From: Thermoleophilia bacterium UBA5186
Lineage (GTDB): Bacteria > Actinomycetota > Thermoleophilia > Gaiellales > Gaiellaceae
Length of the DNA: 7,599 bases
Direction: 5' to 3'
Assembly: GCA_002413095.1 (NCBI GenBank)
Contig: DHWI01000097.1
Coordinates: 12,848-20,446, forward strand
The notes below the pieces were generated by a model, which worked only from the letters and a program-made list of their open reading frames with translations, was not told the DNA's origin and did not search any database. A program made the translations under genes and the position numbers. This document shows positions 1 to 5,519 of the stretch, one piece after another. The first letter of the stretch is position 1. Each line of letters opens with the position of its first letter.

Positions 1-548
1 GCGTGACGCTCGCGGAACTTCTGGGCCTTCTCGCGGTTCCCGCAGACCTCCATCGAGCACCACGCGCGCGAGCGGTTGCGCGCCTGGTCGTAGAACGCCC
101 ACAGGCAGCTCTCCCGCCTGCACGCCTTCAGGCGCGACCACTCCTCGGTGCCTGCGGCATCGGCGACGATCGCGACGAGCTGCCCGATCGCGGCTGCCGC
201 GCCCGTGGCAGCCGGGACAAGGTCGGTGGTGCAATCTGGATTGAACCGCACCTCGAGCGCGGTCTGCCGGGCAGCGCGGTCGATCGCCTTGGCCGCGGCG
301 TCGGTGTCGATTCCGTCCTCGTTATGCGCTAGGAGGAGCGTCCGCAGCGCCTCGCGAAGCTCGACGGCCTGGTCGACGTGAGCCCGCGTCGCTCTGGCGC
401 CCTTGGGCAGCAGCCCGCGCTCCGACAGCCACGCGGCGAGGGCACTCGGCTCAGAGATCTCGTCCCGTTCGGGGTCGAGGTCGCGGGTGTTCACGAAGTC
501 GCGGATCAGCTCCAGCTCCTTCGGAATCGGTCGTTCTGCAGTGCTCAT
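1..548 (-). CDS. CGNR zinc-finger / ABATE-domain putative transcriptional regulator (3' end cut by window edge)
   Basis: The reverse strand from the ATG at 548 reads open to the left edge, giving 182 residues and no stop, so the gene is partial at its C-terminus. Residues about 10-135 form an alpha-helical region matching the ABATE (ligand-sensing-like) domain, beginning with the typical 'ELIRDFVNT' segment. Residues 143-172 form the zinc finger: Cys143, Cys148, Cys164 and Cys169, with the diagnostic CGNR at 169-172 followed by 'EKAQKFRERH'. Family members are usually about 190-200 residues, so only a few residues should be missing. The family is annotated as putative stress-related DNA-binding regulators. 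The target is unknown, but divergence from the 631-2618 gene run across a symmetric operator-like island suggests local and self regulation (inference). No clear ribosome-binding site precedes the ATG. The family assignment is secure; the regulatory role is inferred. Confidence 0.93.
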   Translation of the reverse strand, partial: MSTAERPIPKELELIRDFVNTRDLDPERDEISEPSALAAWLSERGLLPKGARATRAHVDQAVELREALRTLLLAHNEDGIDTDAAAKAIDRAARQTALEVRFNPDCTTDLVPAATGAAAAIGQLVAIVADAAGTEEWSRLKACRRESCLWAFYDQARNRSRAWCSMEVCGNREKAQKFRERH

Positions 549-611
549 TGATAACCACTTACCCTGGTTTAGAAGTTACGTAACTGCTATTATCCTATCA
601 CTGGTTAGCAA
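548..611. promoter_or_regulatory. Divergent regulatory island with concentric inverted repeats (candidate operator)
   Basis: This gap is far richer in A+T than its surroundings. The core, 570-589, is a 20-bp palindrome with 9 of 10 pairs matching; its inner 12 bp, AGTTACGTAACT at 574-585, are perfect. Outer arms at 548-561 and 598-611 are inverted repeats of each other (11 of 14 positions), containing TAACCA and TGGTTA, and they share the same centre (between 579 and 580). A further TGGTTT lies at 565-570. A candidate rightward -10 is TATTAT at 588-593, with the weak TGGTTT at 565-570 as -35 (17-nt spacer). The same bases read GATAAT on the minus strand. The layout fits a dimeric or tetrameric regulator controlling both directions, most simply the adjacent CGNR protein (inference). 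The left end touches the CGNR start codon. Confidence 0.6.
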
Positions 612-630
612 GATTCGGAAGGAGGCAGAC

Positions 631-1017
631 ATGCACCCGTACCTCATGTACACAATCGCCGCCACGCGGCAGCAGGAACTGCTCGAGGAGGCGCGCGTCC
701 GTGGGCTCGCAAGGGCCGCGCGGCGTCCCGCGCCAGGCCCGGACGTGACCGTCCGCTTCGCCCGGGACACCGACGCGCTTGCGCTCGACCGGCTCGCCGT
801 TCTGGCCGAGCGGCCCGTCCCGCAGGGGACGCTGCTCCTCGCGAGCGTCCACGGCGAGGTGATCGCCGCTGCGGCCGTCGAGGGCGGCCCGGCGATCGCC
901 GATCCGTTCCGCCGGACAACTGACGCCGTGTCGCAAATCTGCAGCCTCGCGAAGTCCCTCCGCGGCCCGATCCCATGGCTGCGCCTCCCAATGCGCCGAC
1001 TGCGCGCAGCGTTCTGA
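631..1017 (+). CDS. Small GNAT-like (truncated acetyltransferase-fold) hypothetical protein
   Basis: 128 residues. The ATG at 631 is chosen because a strong Shine-Dalgarno (GGAAGGAGG, 617-625) sits 5 nt upstream; an in-frame upstream extension would run through the promoter island. Residues 1-35 form a basic amphipathic helix ('YTIAATRQQELLEEAR', then Arg-rich). Residues 39-93 follow the beginning of a GNAT fold: 'VTVRFARDTDALALDRLAVLA', a 'LLLASVHGEVIAAAAV' beta hairpin, then 'AIADPFRRTTD'. This is a recurrent small actinobacterial family. The acetyl-CoA pyrophosphate-binding loop (Q/RxxGxG/A) is not visible, so catalysis is doubtful and a structural or regulatory role is possible. It is first in a run whose next gene starts 10 nt after its stop. 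Function unknown. Confidence 0.85.
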   Translation: MHPYLMYTIAATRQQELLEEARVRGLARAARRPAPGPDVTVRFARDTDALALDRLAVLAERPVPQGTLLLASVHGEVIAAAAVEGGPAIADPFRRTTDAVSQICSLAKSLRGPIPWLRLPMRRLRAAF

Positions 1018-1027
1018 GAGGGCGGAT

Positions 1028-1438
1028 ATGACCCGGTACGCGACCGCACGGCTACACGAGATCCCGCGCCCGCAGAACCTGCCCGAGAGCGAGGAGGGCG
1101 CCGTTTGGAAGCCGGTCCGCCACCACTTCGACGTCCAGGCGTTCGGGGTCAACGCTTGGACGGCACGCGCCCGCGGCGACGAGGTCATCGAGGACCACGA
1201 CGAGACCGGGAACGCGCCCGGCCACGAGGAGCTCTACTTCGTCTCGAGCGGGCACGCGACGTTCACCGTCGACGGCGACGAGGTCGACGCTCCGGCCGGG
1301 ACGTTCGTCTACGTTCCGACACCGGGCGTCCGCCGCAAGGCGGTCGCGAAGGAGCCGGGCACGACGGTGCTCGCCCTCGGCGGCTGGTCGGACCGCCCGT
1401 TCGAGGTGTCGGCGTGGGAGCAAAGGTGGACGGGATGA
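1028..1438 (+). CDS. Cupin-domain protein
   Basis: 136 residues, starting 10 nt after the previous stop, with GAGGG at 1018-1022 as ribosome-binding site. Residues about 40-120 form a single conserved beta-barrel (RmlC-like cupin): 'GHEELYFVSSGHATFTVDGDEVDAPAGTFVYVPTPGVRRKAV'. Motif 1 is represented by His57, His66, Glu67/Glu68 and Gly75. In motif 2 (usually PxGxxxHxP followed by a His ligand), Gly91 and Pro97 are kept but the positions where His is expected hold Tyr/Arg. Metal binding may therefore be altered or absent. Single-domain cupins of this size range from sugar or small-molecule isomerases and dioxygenases to binding proteins, and the sequence does not identify the substrate. Its stop overlaps the next start as ATGA, so it is translationally coupled to the ABM-like protein. 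Confidence 0.9.
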   Translation: MTRYATARLHEIPRPQNLPESEEGAVWKPVRHHFDVQAFGVNAWTARARGDEVIEDHDETGNAPGHEELYFVSSGHATFTVDGDEVDAPAGTFVYVPTPGVRRKAVAKEPGTTVLALGGWSDRPFEVSAWEQRWTG

Positions 1439-1740
1439 TCGCGCGCGTTTGGCGCGGGTGGACGGCACGGGAGGACGCGGCCGCCTACGTCGAGTACCTC
1501 GGCGAGACGGGCATGCGCGAGTCCAGGGCGCTTCCCGGCAACCTCGGCGCGATGATCCTGCGCCGCGACGACGGCGAGCGGACGGAGTTCCAGACCGTGA
1601 TCCTCTGGGACGACCTCGACTCGATCCGAGCGTTCGCCGGCGACGACCTCGAGCGCGCGGTCTTCTTTCCGGAGGACGAGCGGTTCCTCGTCGAGCGCGA
1701 CCCGCATGTCGTCCATTACGAGGTCGCCAAGCCACTGTGA
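1435..1740 (+). CDS. ABM (antibiotic biosynthesis monooxygenase-like) dimeric alpha/beta-barrel fold protein
   Basis: 101 residues. The ATG at 1435 overlaps the cupin TGA (ATGA), which fixes the start. The N-terminal 'MIARVWRGWTAREDAAAYVEYL' strand-helix, the central 'GNLGAMILRRDDGERTEFQTVILWDDLDSIRAFAGDD' and the final 'VVHYEV' strand match the short ferredoxin-like ABM/DUF superfamily, whose members form homodimeric barrels. Some members are heme or quinol monooxygenases, but many are of unknown role, and no catalytic residue can be assigned here. The cupin-ABM pairing suggests handling of a small aromatic or reactive metabolite (weak inference). The TGA at 1738-1740 overlaps the GTG start of the following glycosylase. 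Confidence 0.85.
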   Translation: MIARVWRGWTAREDAAAYVEYLGETGMRESRALPGNLGAMILRRDDGERTEFQTVILWDDLDSIRAFAGDDLERAVFFPEDERFLVERDPHVVHYEVAKPL

Positions 1741-2618
1741 CGAAGCCGCTTGTGGAGATCCCGCTGCGCGGCGCCGGCGGCGAGCCGGTCGACCTGGCCC
1801 GGACGCTGAACTCGCACGGAGTCGCGTCGCTGCCCCCGAACCGCCTCGACGGCGACACGCTGGAGGTGACGCTGGCCGTCGGGCGTGGCCGCGCGCGCAC
1901 CGTCACGCTCGCGCCCGGTCGCCGGGGACATGCGCGCGTCGACGGGGATGCGAACGCGGGCGAGGTCGTTCCGATCCTCCGGACGATGCTGCGGCTCGAC
2001 GACGACCTCTCGCCGTTCTACGCGGTCGCGGCGACGGACGACGACCTGAGCTGGGCCGTCGGCGGCGCGGGCCGGATGCTGCGCAGCGCCACGCTCTTCG
2101 AGGACGTCGTCAAGACGATCTGCACCACGAATTGCGCCTGGGGCGGAACCGTGCGGATGACGACCGCGCTCGTGTCCGAGCTCGGGCCGAAGGCTTCCGG
2201 CGGCGGTCGAGCATTCCCCTCCGCAGCGGTCATGGCCGAGACGGACGAGGCGTTCTACCGCGACGTCGCACGGGCCGGCTACCGCGGGCCCTACCTCCGC
2301 TCACTGGCCGCCTCGGTCGCCGAAGGGACGACCGTCCTCGAGGAGCTGGAGGATCCCGAGCTGCCCGACGACGAGGTCGCCGCGCGGCTGCTTGAGCTCC
2401 CCGGCGTGGGCCCGTACGCGGCCGCGCACGTGATGACGACCGCGCTCGGGCGCTACTCCCGCCTGATCCTCGACTCGTGGACGCGCCCGACGTACGTGCG
2501 CCTCGCGGGCGCGAAGCGAAAGCTCGCGGACAAGACGATCGAACAGCGCTTCAAGCGCTACGGCCCCTATGCAGGGCTTGCGTTCTGGCTTTACCTGACC
2601 CGCGACTGGGTCGAGTAG
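1737..2618 (+). CDS. HhH-GPD superfamily DNA glycosylase (AlkA/OGG-like)
   Basis: 293 residues, starting with GTG at 1737, which overlaps the upstream stop (GTGA). An alternative start further in would remove the N-terminal beta domain. Residues 1-85 are beta-rich, as in the N-terminal domain of AlkA/OGG-type enzymes. Residues about 115-290 form the helical HhH-GPD domain: 'TLFEDVVKTICTTNCAWGGTVRM' (117-141), the helix-hairpin-helix 'LLELPGVGPYAAAHVM' (218-233), and 'SRLILDSW' with probable catalytic Asp246. The hairpin position that is a nucleophilic Lys in OGG1 is Tyr/Ala here, pointing to a monofunctional AlkA-like base excision enzyme for alkylated or oxidised bases (inference). No C-terminal four-Cys Fe-S motif is present. 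It is last in the run and is followed by a hairpin terminator. Confidence 0.9.
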   Translation: MTKPLVEIPLRGAGGEPVDLARTLNSHGVASLPPNRLDGDTLEVTLAVGRGRARTVTLAPGRRGHARVDGDANAGEVVPILRTMLRLDDDLSPFYAVAATDDDLSWAVGGAGRMLRSATLFEDVVKTICTTNCAWGGTVRMTTALVSELGPKASGGGRAFPSAAVMAETDEAFYRDVARAGYRGPYLRSLAASVAEGTTVLEELEDPELPDDEVAARLLELPGVGPYAAAHVMTTALGRYSRLILDSWTRPTYVRLAGAKRKLADKTIEQRFKRYGPYAGLAFWLYLTRDWVE

Positions 2619-2620
2619 CA

Positions 2621-2642
2621 CGGGGGAAACCATGTTTCCCCG
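2621..2642 (+). terminator. Hairpin terminator after the glycosylase gene
   Basis: GGGGAAAC (2623-2630) pairs perfectly with GTTTCCCC (2634-2641) around a CAT loop, and C2621/G2642 can extend the stem past a bulged G. It begins 3 nt after the TAG stop at 2616-2618. No U-tract follows, as is common for hairpin terminators in high-GC actinobacteria. It most likely ends the 631-2618 transcript. Confidence 0.65.
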
Positions 2643-2764
2643 GTGAGCCCCCTTCTTCGCGGGTCGCCGGGATGGCGGCGGCGAGCCTCCCGGCGGGCCA
2701 AGCCCGCCTCCGGCAGCGGATGCAGCCGATCCCAGTCGGCTAAGGCAGGGATACGCTTCTCTAC
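2643..2764. other. Non-coding stretch upstream of tRNA-Sec with two further hairpins and a candidate -10
   Basis: No credible reading frame is present. GGCGGGC (2692-2698) and GCCCGCC (2702-2708) form a perfect 7-bp stem with a CAA loop. AGCCGA (2724-2729) and TCGGCT (2736-2741) form a 6-bp stem. TACGCT at 2752-2757 is a plausible -10 box lying 7 nt before the first base of the tRNA, so transcription could start at or next to the mature 5' end. No convincing -35 is seen. Confidence 0.45.
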
Positions 2765-2857
2765 GGAGCGGCAGGGGCCCGGTGGCCCAGCTGGTCTTCA
2801 AAACCAGTGCGGCCGTGTAACCCACGGCTCGGTCGGTTCGACTCCGGCGCCGCTCCG
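2765..2857 (+). tRNA. selC: tRNA-Sec (selenocysteine, anticodon TCA)
   Basis: The 93-nt cloverleaf is complete. The 8-bp acceptor stem GGAGCGGC/GCCGCTCC (2765-2772 with 2849-2856) has discriminator G2857. The D arm is GGGCC/GGCCC (2775-2779 with 2784-2788) around a 4-nt loop. The anticodon arm is CTGGT/ACCAG (2791-2795 with 2803-2807) with loop CTTCAAA and anticodon TCA at 2798-2800. The long variable arm has a 6-bp stem, GCCGTG/CACGGC (2812-2817 with 2823-2828). The T arm is GTCGG/CCGGC (2832-2836 with 2844-2848) with loop TTCGACT. The 8+5 acceptor/T stacking, tiny D loop and long variable arm are the bacterial tRNA-Sec hallmarks. CCA is not encoded (TCG follows). The product is charged with Ser, converted to Sec by SelA, and delivered to UGA codons by SelB; none of the sel protein genes is in the window. 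Confidence 0.97.
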
Positions 2858-2911
2858 TCGTCCTCGCGGTCGCTCGGACTAAAGATCCGCCTCGGAGGGA
2901 ACTCTTACTCC

Positions 2912-3073
2912 ATGAACTTTGCGACTGTTGCGATTGTTTTTGGCCTAGTCGTGTTCCTGCCCGCTGTTCTCGTCGGTGGCCTGTTCGTCTGGGCAGCGTT
3001 GAAGGATGGTCAGGAGGACACGGCTCTGCAGAAGTTGCTCGGCATCCGTCGCCGCACGAGGCTCGGCCGCTAG
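2912..3073 (+). CDS. Short single-pass membrane protein (53 aa), unknown function
   Basis: ATG at 2912 is preceded by GGAGGGA (2894-2900), a strong but slightly distant ribosome-binding site. The frame could be opened further upstream only by running into the tRNA. Residues 3-29 form one very hydrophobic helix ('ATVAIVFGLVVFLPAVLVGGLFVWAAL'). The C-terminal tail is polar and basic (residues 31-53, ending 'GIRRRTRLGR'), consistent with an N-out/C-in anchor by the positive-inside rule. Its first dozen codons use A/T-ending triplets (ACT, GTT, ATT, TTT) more than the neighbours do, which may ease initiation. TAAAGA at 2880-2885 is a possible -10. No homologous family is recognised; the strong ribosome-binding site and coherent topology support a real gene. 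Confidence 0.72.
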   Translation: MNFATVAIVFGLVVFLPAVLVGGLFVWAALKDGQEDTALQKLLGIRRRTRLGR

Positions 3074-3080
3074 CCCGATC

Positions 3081-3092
3081 TAGTCTCTCTAC
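3081..3092 (+). promoter_or_regulatory. Candidate -10 for a leaderless transcript of the zincin-VLRF1 pair
   Basis: TAGTCT at 3081-3086 lies exactly 6 nt before the ATG at 3093, and no Shine-Dalgarno is present. Initiation would therefore fall on or beside the start codon. The same geometry occurs before the trpB2 start. No good -35 is seen. Confidence 0.4.
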
Positions 3093-3452
3093 ATGGAAGA
3101 CGGTCTGCTCGATTCGGGAGGGCGGTTCGAGGAGTACGCCCAGGACGCGCTCGACTCACTGCCACCAGATTTGCGCGCGCAGATGTCGAACGTGGAGATC
3201 GTGGTCGAAGACGAACCGCCTCCGGGCCAGCGGCTGCTCGGCCTCTACCAGGGTGTGCCGCTCACCAGGCGCGGCAGCTACTACGGCGGGGTGCTGCCGG
3301 ACAAGATCACGATCTACCGCGGCCCGCTCGTGCGTCTCTACGGGCACGACCCGGAGACGCTTAGACGGGAGGTCAGCCGGGTCGTCCTCCATGAGGTCGC
3401 CCACCACTTCGGGATCAGCGATGAGCGCCTGATCGAAATCGACCGGTACTAA
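3093..3452 (+). CDS. Minimal zincin metallopeptidase family protein (PF06262/DUF1025-like)
   Basis: 119 residues. The zinc-binding motif HEVAHHFGISD spans residues 100-110: His100 and His104 as ligands, Glu101 as general base, and Asp110 as probable third ligand, following the HExxHxxGxxD metzincin-like pattern. The preceding 'VEIVVEDEPPPGQRLLGLYQGVPLTRRG' and 'LPDKITIYRGPLVRLYG' segments are typical of this short, cytosolic, single-domain family. Length matches the family (about 115-130). The biological substrate of the family is not established. The gene appears leaderless. Its TAA overlaps the ATG of the VLRF1-like gene (TAATG), implying translational coupling and a possible shared role in handling nascent or stalled peptides (inference). 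Confidence 0.92.
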   Translation: MEDGLLDSGGRFEEYAQDALDSLPPDLRAQMSNVEIVVEDEPPPGQRLLGLYQGVPLTRRGSYYGGVLPDKITIYRGPLVRLYGHDPETLRREVSRVVLHEVAHHFGISDERLIEIDRY

Positions 3453-4063
3453 TGGCCCGCTTCGTCGGACGGGAGAATGTCCGCAAGCGCCTAGGGCCAC
3501 TCGAGGGTGAGCAAGGCCGGACGAGCTATGCCAACGGCGCGGTGCGGATCGAGGTCCCCGGCGAGGCCATCGTCGTCCGGCCGCCCTTCGGTCTCCCCCA
3601 TGAGCACGACTACGACACGGTGCGCCTCGCGCCTCTCTTCGAGGCGCTGGCCGCGGATCACGTCGTCGCCGCGCTGCTCGTGCGGCTCGGCGGCTACGCG
3701 GTCGGCGTCTTCGACGGCGAACGCCTGGTCGCTTCGAAGGTCGGCTCGCGCTTCGTCAAGAACCGTCACAAGAAAGGCGGGTCGTCTGCCAACCGCTTCC
3801 GGCGGCGTCGCGAGGAGCAGGCGCGCGCGTTGATCGAGGAAGCGGCCGAGGTCGCCGTCCGCGTGCTCGAGCCGTGGCGCGACCGGGTCGAGTTCGTCGC
3901 GCTCGGCGGCGATCGCGCAGCGATCAGGGACGTACTCGCAGCGAGCCCGCAGCTCGGCTGGTTGGCGGAGCGGCAGCTCCCTCGATTCTTCGCCGTCTCG
4001 GAGCCTCGTCAGCGCGTGCTCGAGCGGCTGCCCTACGACCTTTATGCGGCGGAACTGACCTGA
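3452..4063 (+). CDS. acVLRF1-family (Vms1/ANKZF1-like release factor) peptidyl-tRNA hydrolase homologue
   Basis: 203 residues; the ATG at 3452 is fixed by the TAATG overlap with the zincin gene. The eRF1-like VLRF1 domain is visible as 'VVAALLVRLGGYAVGVFDGERLVASKVGSRFVKNRHKKGGSSANRFRRRREEQARAL' (residues 71-127). Family members release peptides from tRNA on stalled or split large ribosomal subunits. In actinobacterial relatives recalled from memory, the catalytic loop reads roughly GGWSQQRFARRR; here residues 109-120 read GGSSANRFRRRR, so the expected glutamine is Ala113. The basic loop and following helix are preserved, so RNA binding is probably kept while hydrolysis is uncertain. The C-terminus (146-203) forms an alpha/beta lobe ending 'LPYDLYAAELT'. 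Family assignment is strong; activity is uncertain. Confidence 0.88.
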   Translation: MARFVGRENVRKRLGPLEGEQGRTSYANGAVRIEVPGEAIVVRPPFGLPHEHDYDTVRLAPLFEALAADHVVAALLVRLGGYAVGVFDGERLVASKVGSRFVKNRHKKGGSSANRFRRRREEQARALIEEAAEVAVRVLEPWRDRVEFVALGGDRAAIRDVLAASPQLGWLAERQLPRFFAVSEPRQRVLERLPYDLYAAELT

Positions 4064-4076
4064 CCCCGTCGCGGGG
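4064..4076 (+). terminator. Short GC hairpin directly after the VLRF1 stop (weak terminator candidate)
   Basis: CCCCG (4064-4068) pairs with CGGGG (4072-4076) around a TCG loop immediately after the TGA at 4061-4063. The stem is only 5 bp and is followed by a short ATTT, so termination would be partial at best. Confidence 0.35.
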
Positions 4077-4099
4077 CTGCATTTCCCATCCGGGAGGTC

Positions 4100-4111
4100 T
4101 ATGCTCGCCCC
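4100..4111 (+). promoter_or_regulatory. Candidate -10 for a leaderless trpB2 transcript
   Basis: TATGCT at 4100-4105 lies 6 nt before the GTG at 4112. A GGGAGG at 4092-4097 is 14 nt from the GTG, too far for an ideal Shine-Dalgarno, so leaderless initiation at the GTG is the better reading. The ATG at 4101 is out of frame with the gene. Confidence 0.4.
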
Positions 4112-5500
4112 GTGCAGCAGACGCGCGCCGCCGCTGGGACGCAGACGAAGTTCCTTCTCCAGGAATCGCAGCTCCCGCGGCGCTGGTACAACATCCGCTC
4201 CGACATGCCCACGGCCCCGCAGCCCGTGCTGCATCCGGGCACCGGGCAGCCGGTCGGCCCGGACGATCTCACGCCGCTCTTCCCGATGGAGCTCATCGGC
4301 CAGGAGGTGAGCGAGGAGGCGGAGATCGCCATCCCCGAAGAGGTGCTCGACATCTACCGCCTCTGGCGGCCGACGCCTCTGTACCGCGCGCACCGGCTCG
4401 AGGCGGCGATCGGCACCCGCTCACGCATCTTCTACAAGTACGAGGGCGTCAGCCCGGCGGGGAGCCACAAGCCGAACACCGCCGTGGCGCAGGCGTTCTA
4501 CAACAAGCAGGAAGGCCGGACGCGCCTCGCGACGGAGACGGGCGCAGGCCAGTGGGGGAGCGCCCTCTCATTCGCCTGCAAGCTGATCGGGCTCGAATGC
4601 AAGGTCTACATGGTTCGGATCTCGTACGACCAGAAGCCGTTCCGGCGCTCGATGATCCAGGCCTGGGGTGCGGAGATCGTGGCGAGCCCGTCGACCGAGA
4701 CTCAGTCCGGCCGCGCGATCCTGGAGGAGCACCCCGACTCGCCCGGCAGCCTCGGGATCGCGATCTCGGAGGCCGTCGAGGACGCGGCCGGGCGTGACGA
4801 CACGGCCTACTCGCTCGGAAGCGTCCTCAACCACGTCCTTCTGCATCAGACCGTGATCGGCCAGGAGGCGCTCGCGCAGATGGAGCTCGCAGACGCCTTC
4901 CCCGACGTCGTCATCGGCTGCGTCGGAGGCGGCTCGAACTTCGCGGGCCTGGCCTTCCCGTTCTTGCGGGAGAAGATTGCCGGCCGCGAGATCGACGTTC
5001 TCGCCTGCGAGCCGGCCGCCTGCCCGACCCTCACGCGCGGTGTCTTTGCGTACGACTTCGGCGACACCGCCCAGCTGACGCCACTCGTGCCCATGCACAC
5101 GCTCGGGCACGACTTCATTCCGGCGCCGATCCACGCCGGCGGGCTGCGCTATCACGGCGTCGCACCGCTGATCTCGCAGCTCGTGCTCGACGGCCTGATC
5201 CGTGCGGAGGCCTACCTCCAGAACGACGTCTTCGCCTCCGCCGTCCTCTTTGCGGGGAGCGAGGGGATCCTTCCGGCGCCGGAGGCCTCCCATGCGATTC
5301 ACGGGGCGCTCCAGGTGGCGAAGGCCGCCGACGAAGCGGGCGAGGAGCGCACGATCCTCTTCAACCTCTCGGGTCACGGCCACTTCGACATGGCGGCGTA
5401 CGACAACTACTTCGCCGGGAAGCTCGAGGACGTCGCCCTCGACGAGGAAGAGATGGGGCGCGCACTTCACGCGATCGAGGGTCTCCCGAGCCCCGCGTAA
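4112..5500 (+). CDS. trpB: Tryptophan synthase beta chain, TrpB2 type (PLP-dependent)
   Basis: 462 residues with a GTG start, longer than the roughly 400 of TrpB1 and typical of TrpB2. It should catalyse PLP-dependent condensation of indole (or phosphoserine/serine-derived aminoacrylate with indole) to L-tryptophan in the cytosol. Visible motifs are the TrpB2 N-terminus '[11 protein letters not shown]' (23-33); '[13 protein letters not shown]' with Schiff-base Lys120; '[16 protein letters not shown]' with catalytic Glu142 and the TrpB2-specific QWG; the phosphate-binding loop 'GGGSNFAG' (272-279); and C-terminal 'NLSGHGHFD' (418-426). No trpA, trpC or other trp gene is adjacent, which is usual for TrpB2 and consistent with a stand-alone, TrpA-independent enzyme acting on free indole. 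No trp leader peptide or attenuator is seen upstream. Very high confidence in family. Confidence 0.97.
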   Translation: MQQTRAAAGTQTKFLLQESQLPRRWYNIRSDMPTAPQPVLHPGTGQPVGPDDLTPLFPMELIGQEVSEEAEIAIPEEVLDIYRLWRPTPLYRAHRLEAAIGTRSRIFYKYEGVSPAGSHKPNTAVAQAFYNKQEGRTRLATETGAGQWGSALSFACKLIGLECKVYMVRISYDQKPFRRSMIQAWGAEIVASPSTETQSGRAILEEHPDSPGSLGIAISEAVEDAAGRDDTAYSLGSVLNHVLLHQTVIGQEALAQMELADAFPDVVIGCVGGGSNFAGLAFPFLREKIAGREIDVLACEPAACPTLTRGVFAYDFGDTAQLTPLVPMHTLGHDFIPAPIHAGGLRYHGVAPLISQLVLDGLIRAEAYLQNDVFASAVLFAGSEGILPAPEASHAIHGALQVAKAADEAGEERTILFNLSGHGHFDMAAYDNYFAGKLEDVALDEEEMGRALHAIEGLPSPA

Positions 5501-5517
5501 CGATCGAGCGGGCTCGG
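5486..5517. terminator. Inverted repeat between convergent genes (possible bidirectional terminator)
   Basis: CCGAGCCC (5486-5493) and GGGCTCGG (5510-5517) are perfect complements separated by 16 nt. The element straddles the trpB stop (5498-5500) and ends just before the stop of the convergent membrane-protein gene (5520-5522). The long loop and absence of a U-tract keep confidence modest. Confidence 0.4.
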
Positions 5518-5519
5518 CT

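Noticed and set aside
403..630. Upstream extension of the GNAT-like gene to an ATG at 403
   Set aside because: It would overlap the CGNR gene on the other strand and translate the A+T-rich promoter island; the ATG at 631 has a strong Shine-Dalgarno and begins the family-typical N-terminus.
598..1188. Long minus-strand open frames opposite the GNAT-like and cupin genes
   Set aside because: Arg/Pro/Ala-rich shadow translations expected from high-GC coding DNA; no domain, and they oppose well-supported genes.
4061..4076. TGA stop of the VLRF1 gene followed at once by a hairpin, resembling a UGA-Sec plus bacterial SECIS arrangement near selC
   Set aside because: The VLRF1 protein is already full length at this TGA, the hairpin is only 5 bp, and the readthrough frame gives no recognisable domain.
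4101..4310. ATG at 4101 with a nearby GGGAGG as the true gene start
   Set aside because: That frame yields a 69-residue Arg/Ser-rich shadow; the TrpB2 frame begins at the GTG at 4112 and carries all family motifs. The purine tract is only 3 nt from this ATG, too close for a ribosome-binding site.
3491..4393. 300-codon minus-strand open frame opposite VLRF1 and the start of trpB2
   Set aside because: It spans two confidently assigned genes and the gap between them; low-complexity composition typical of antisense reading.
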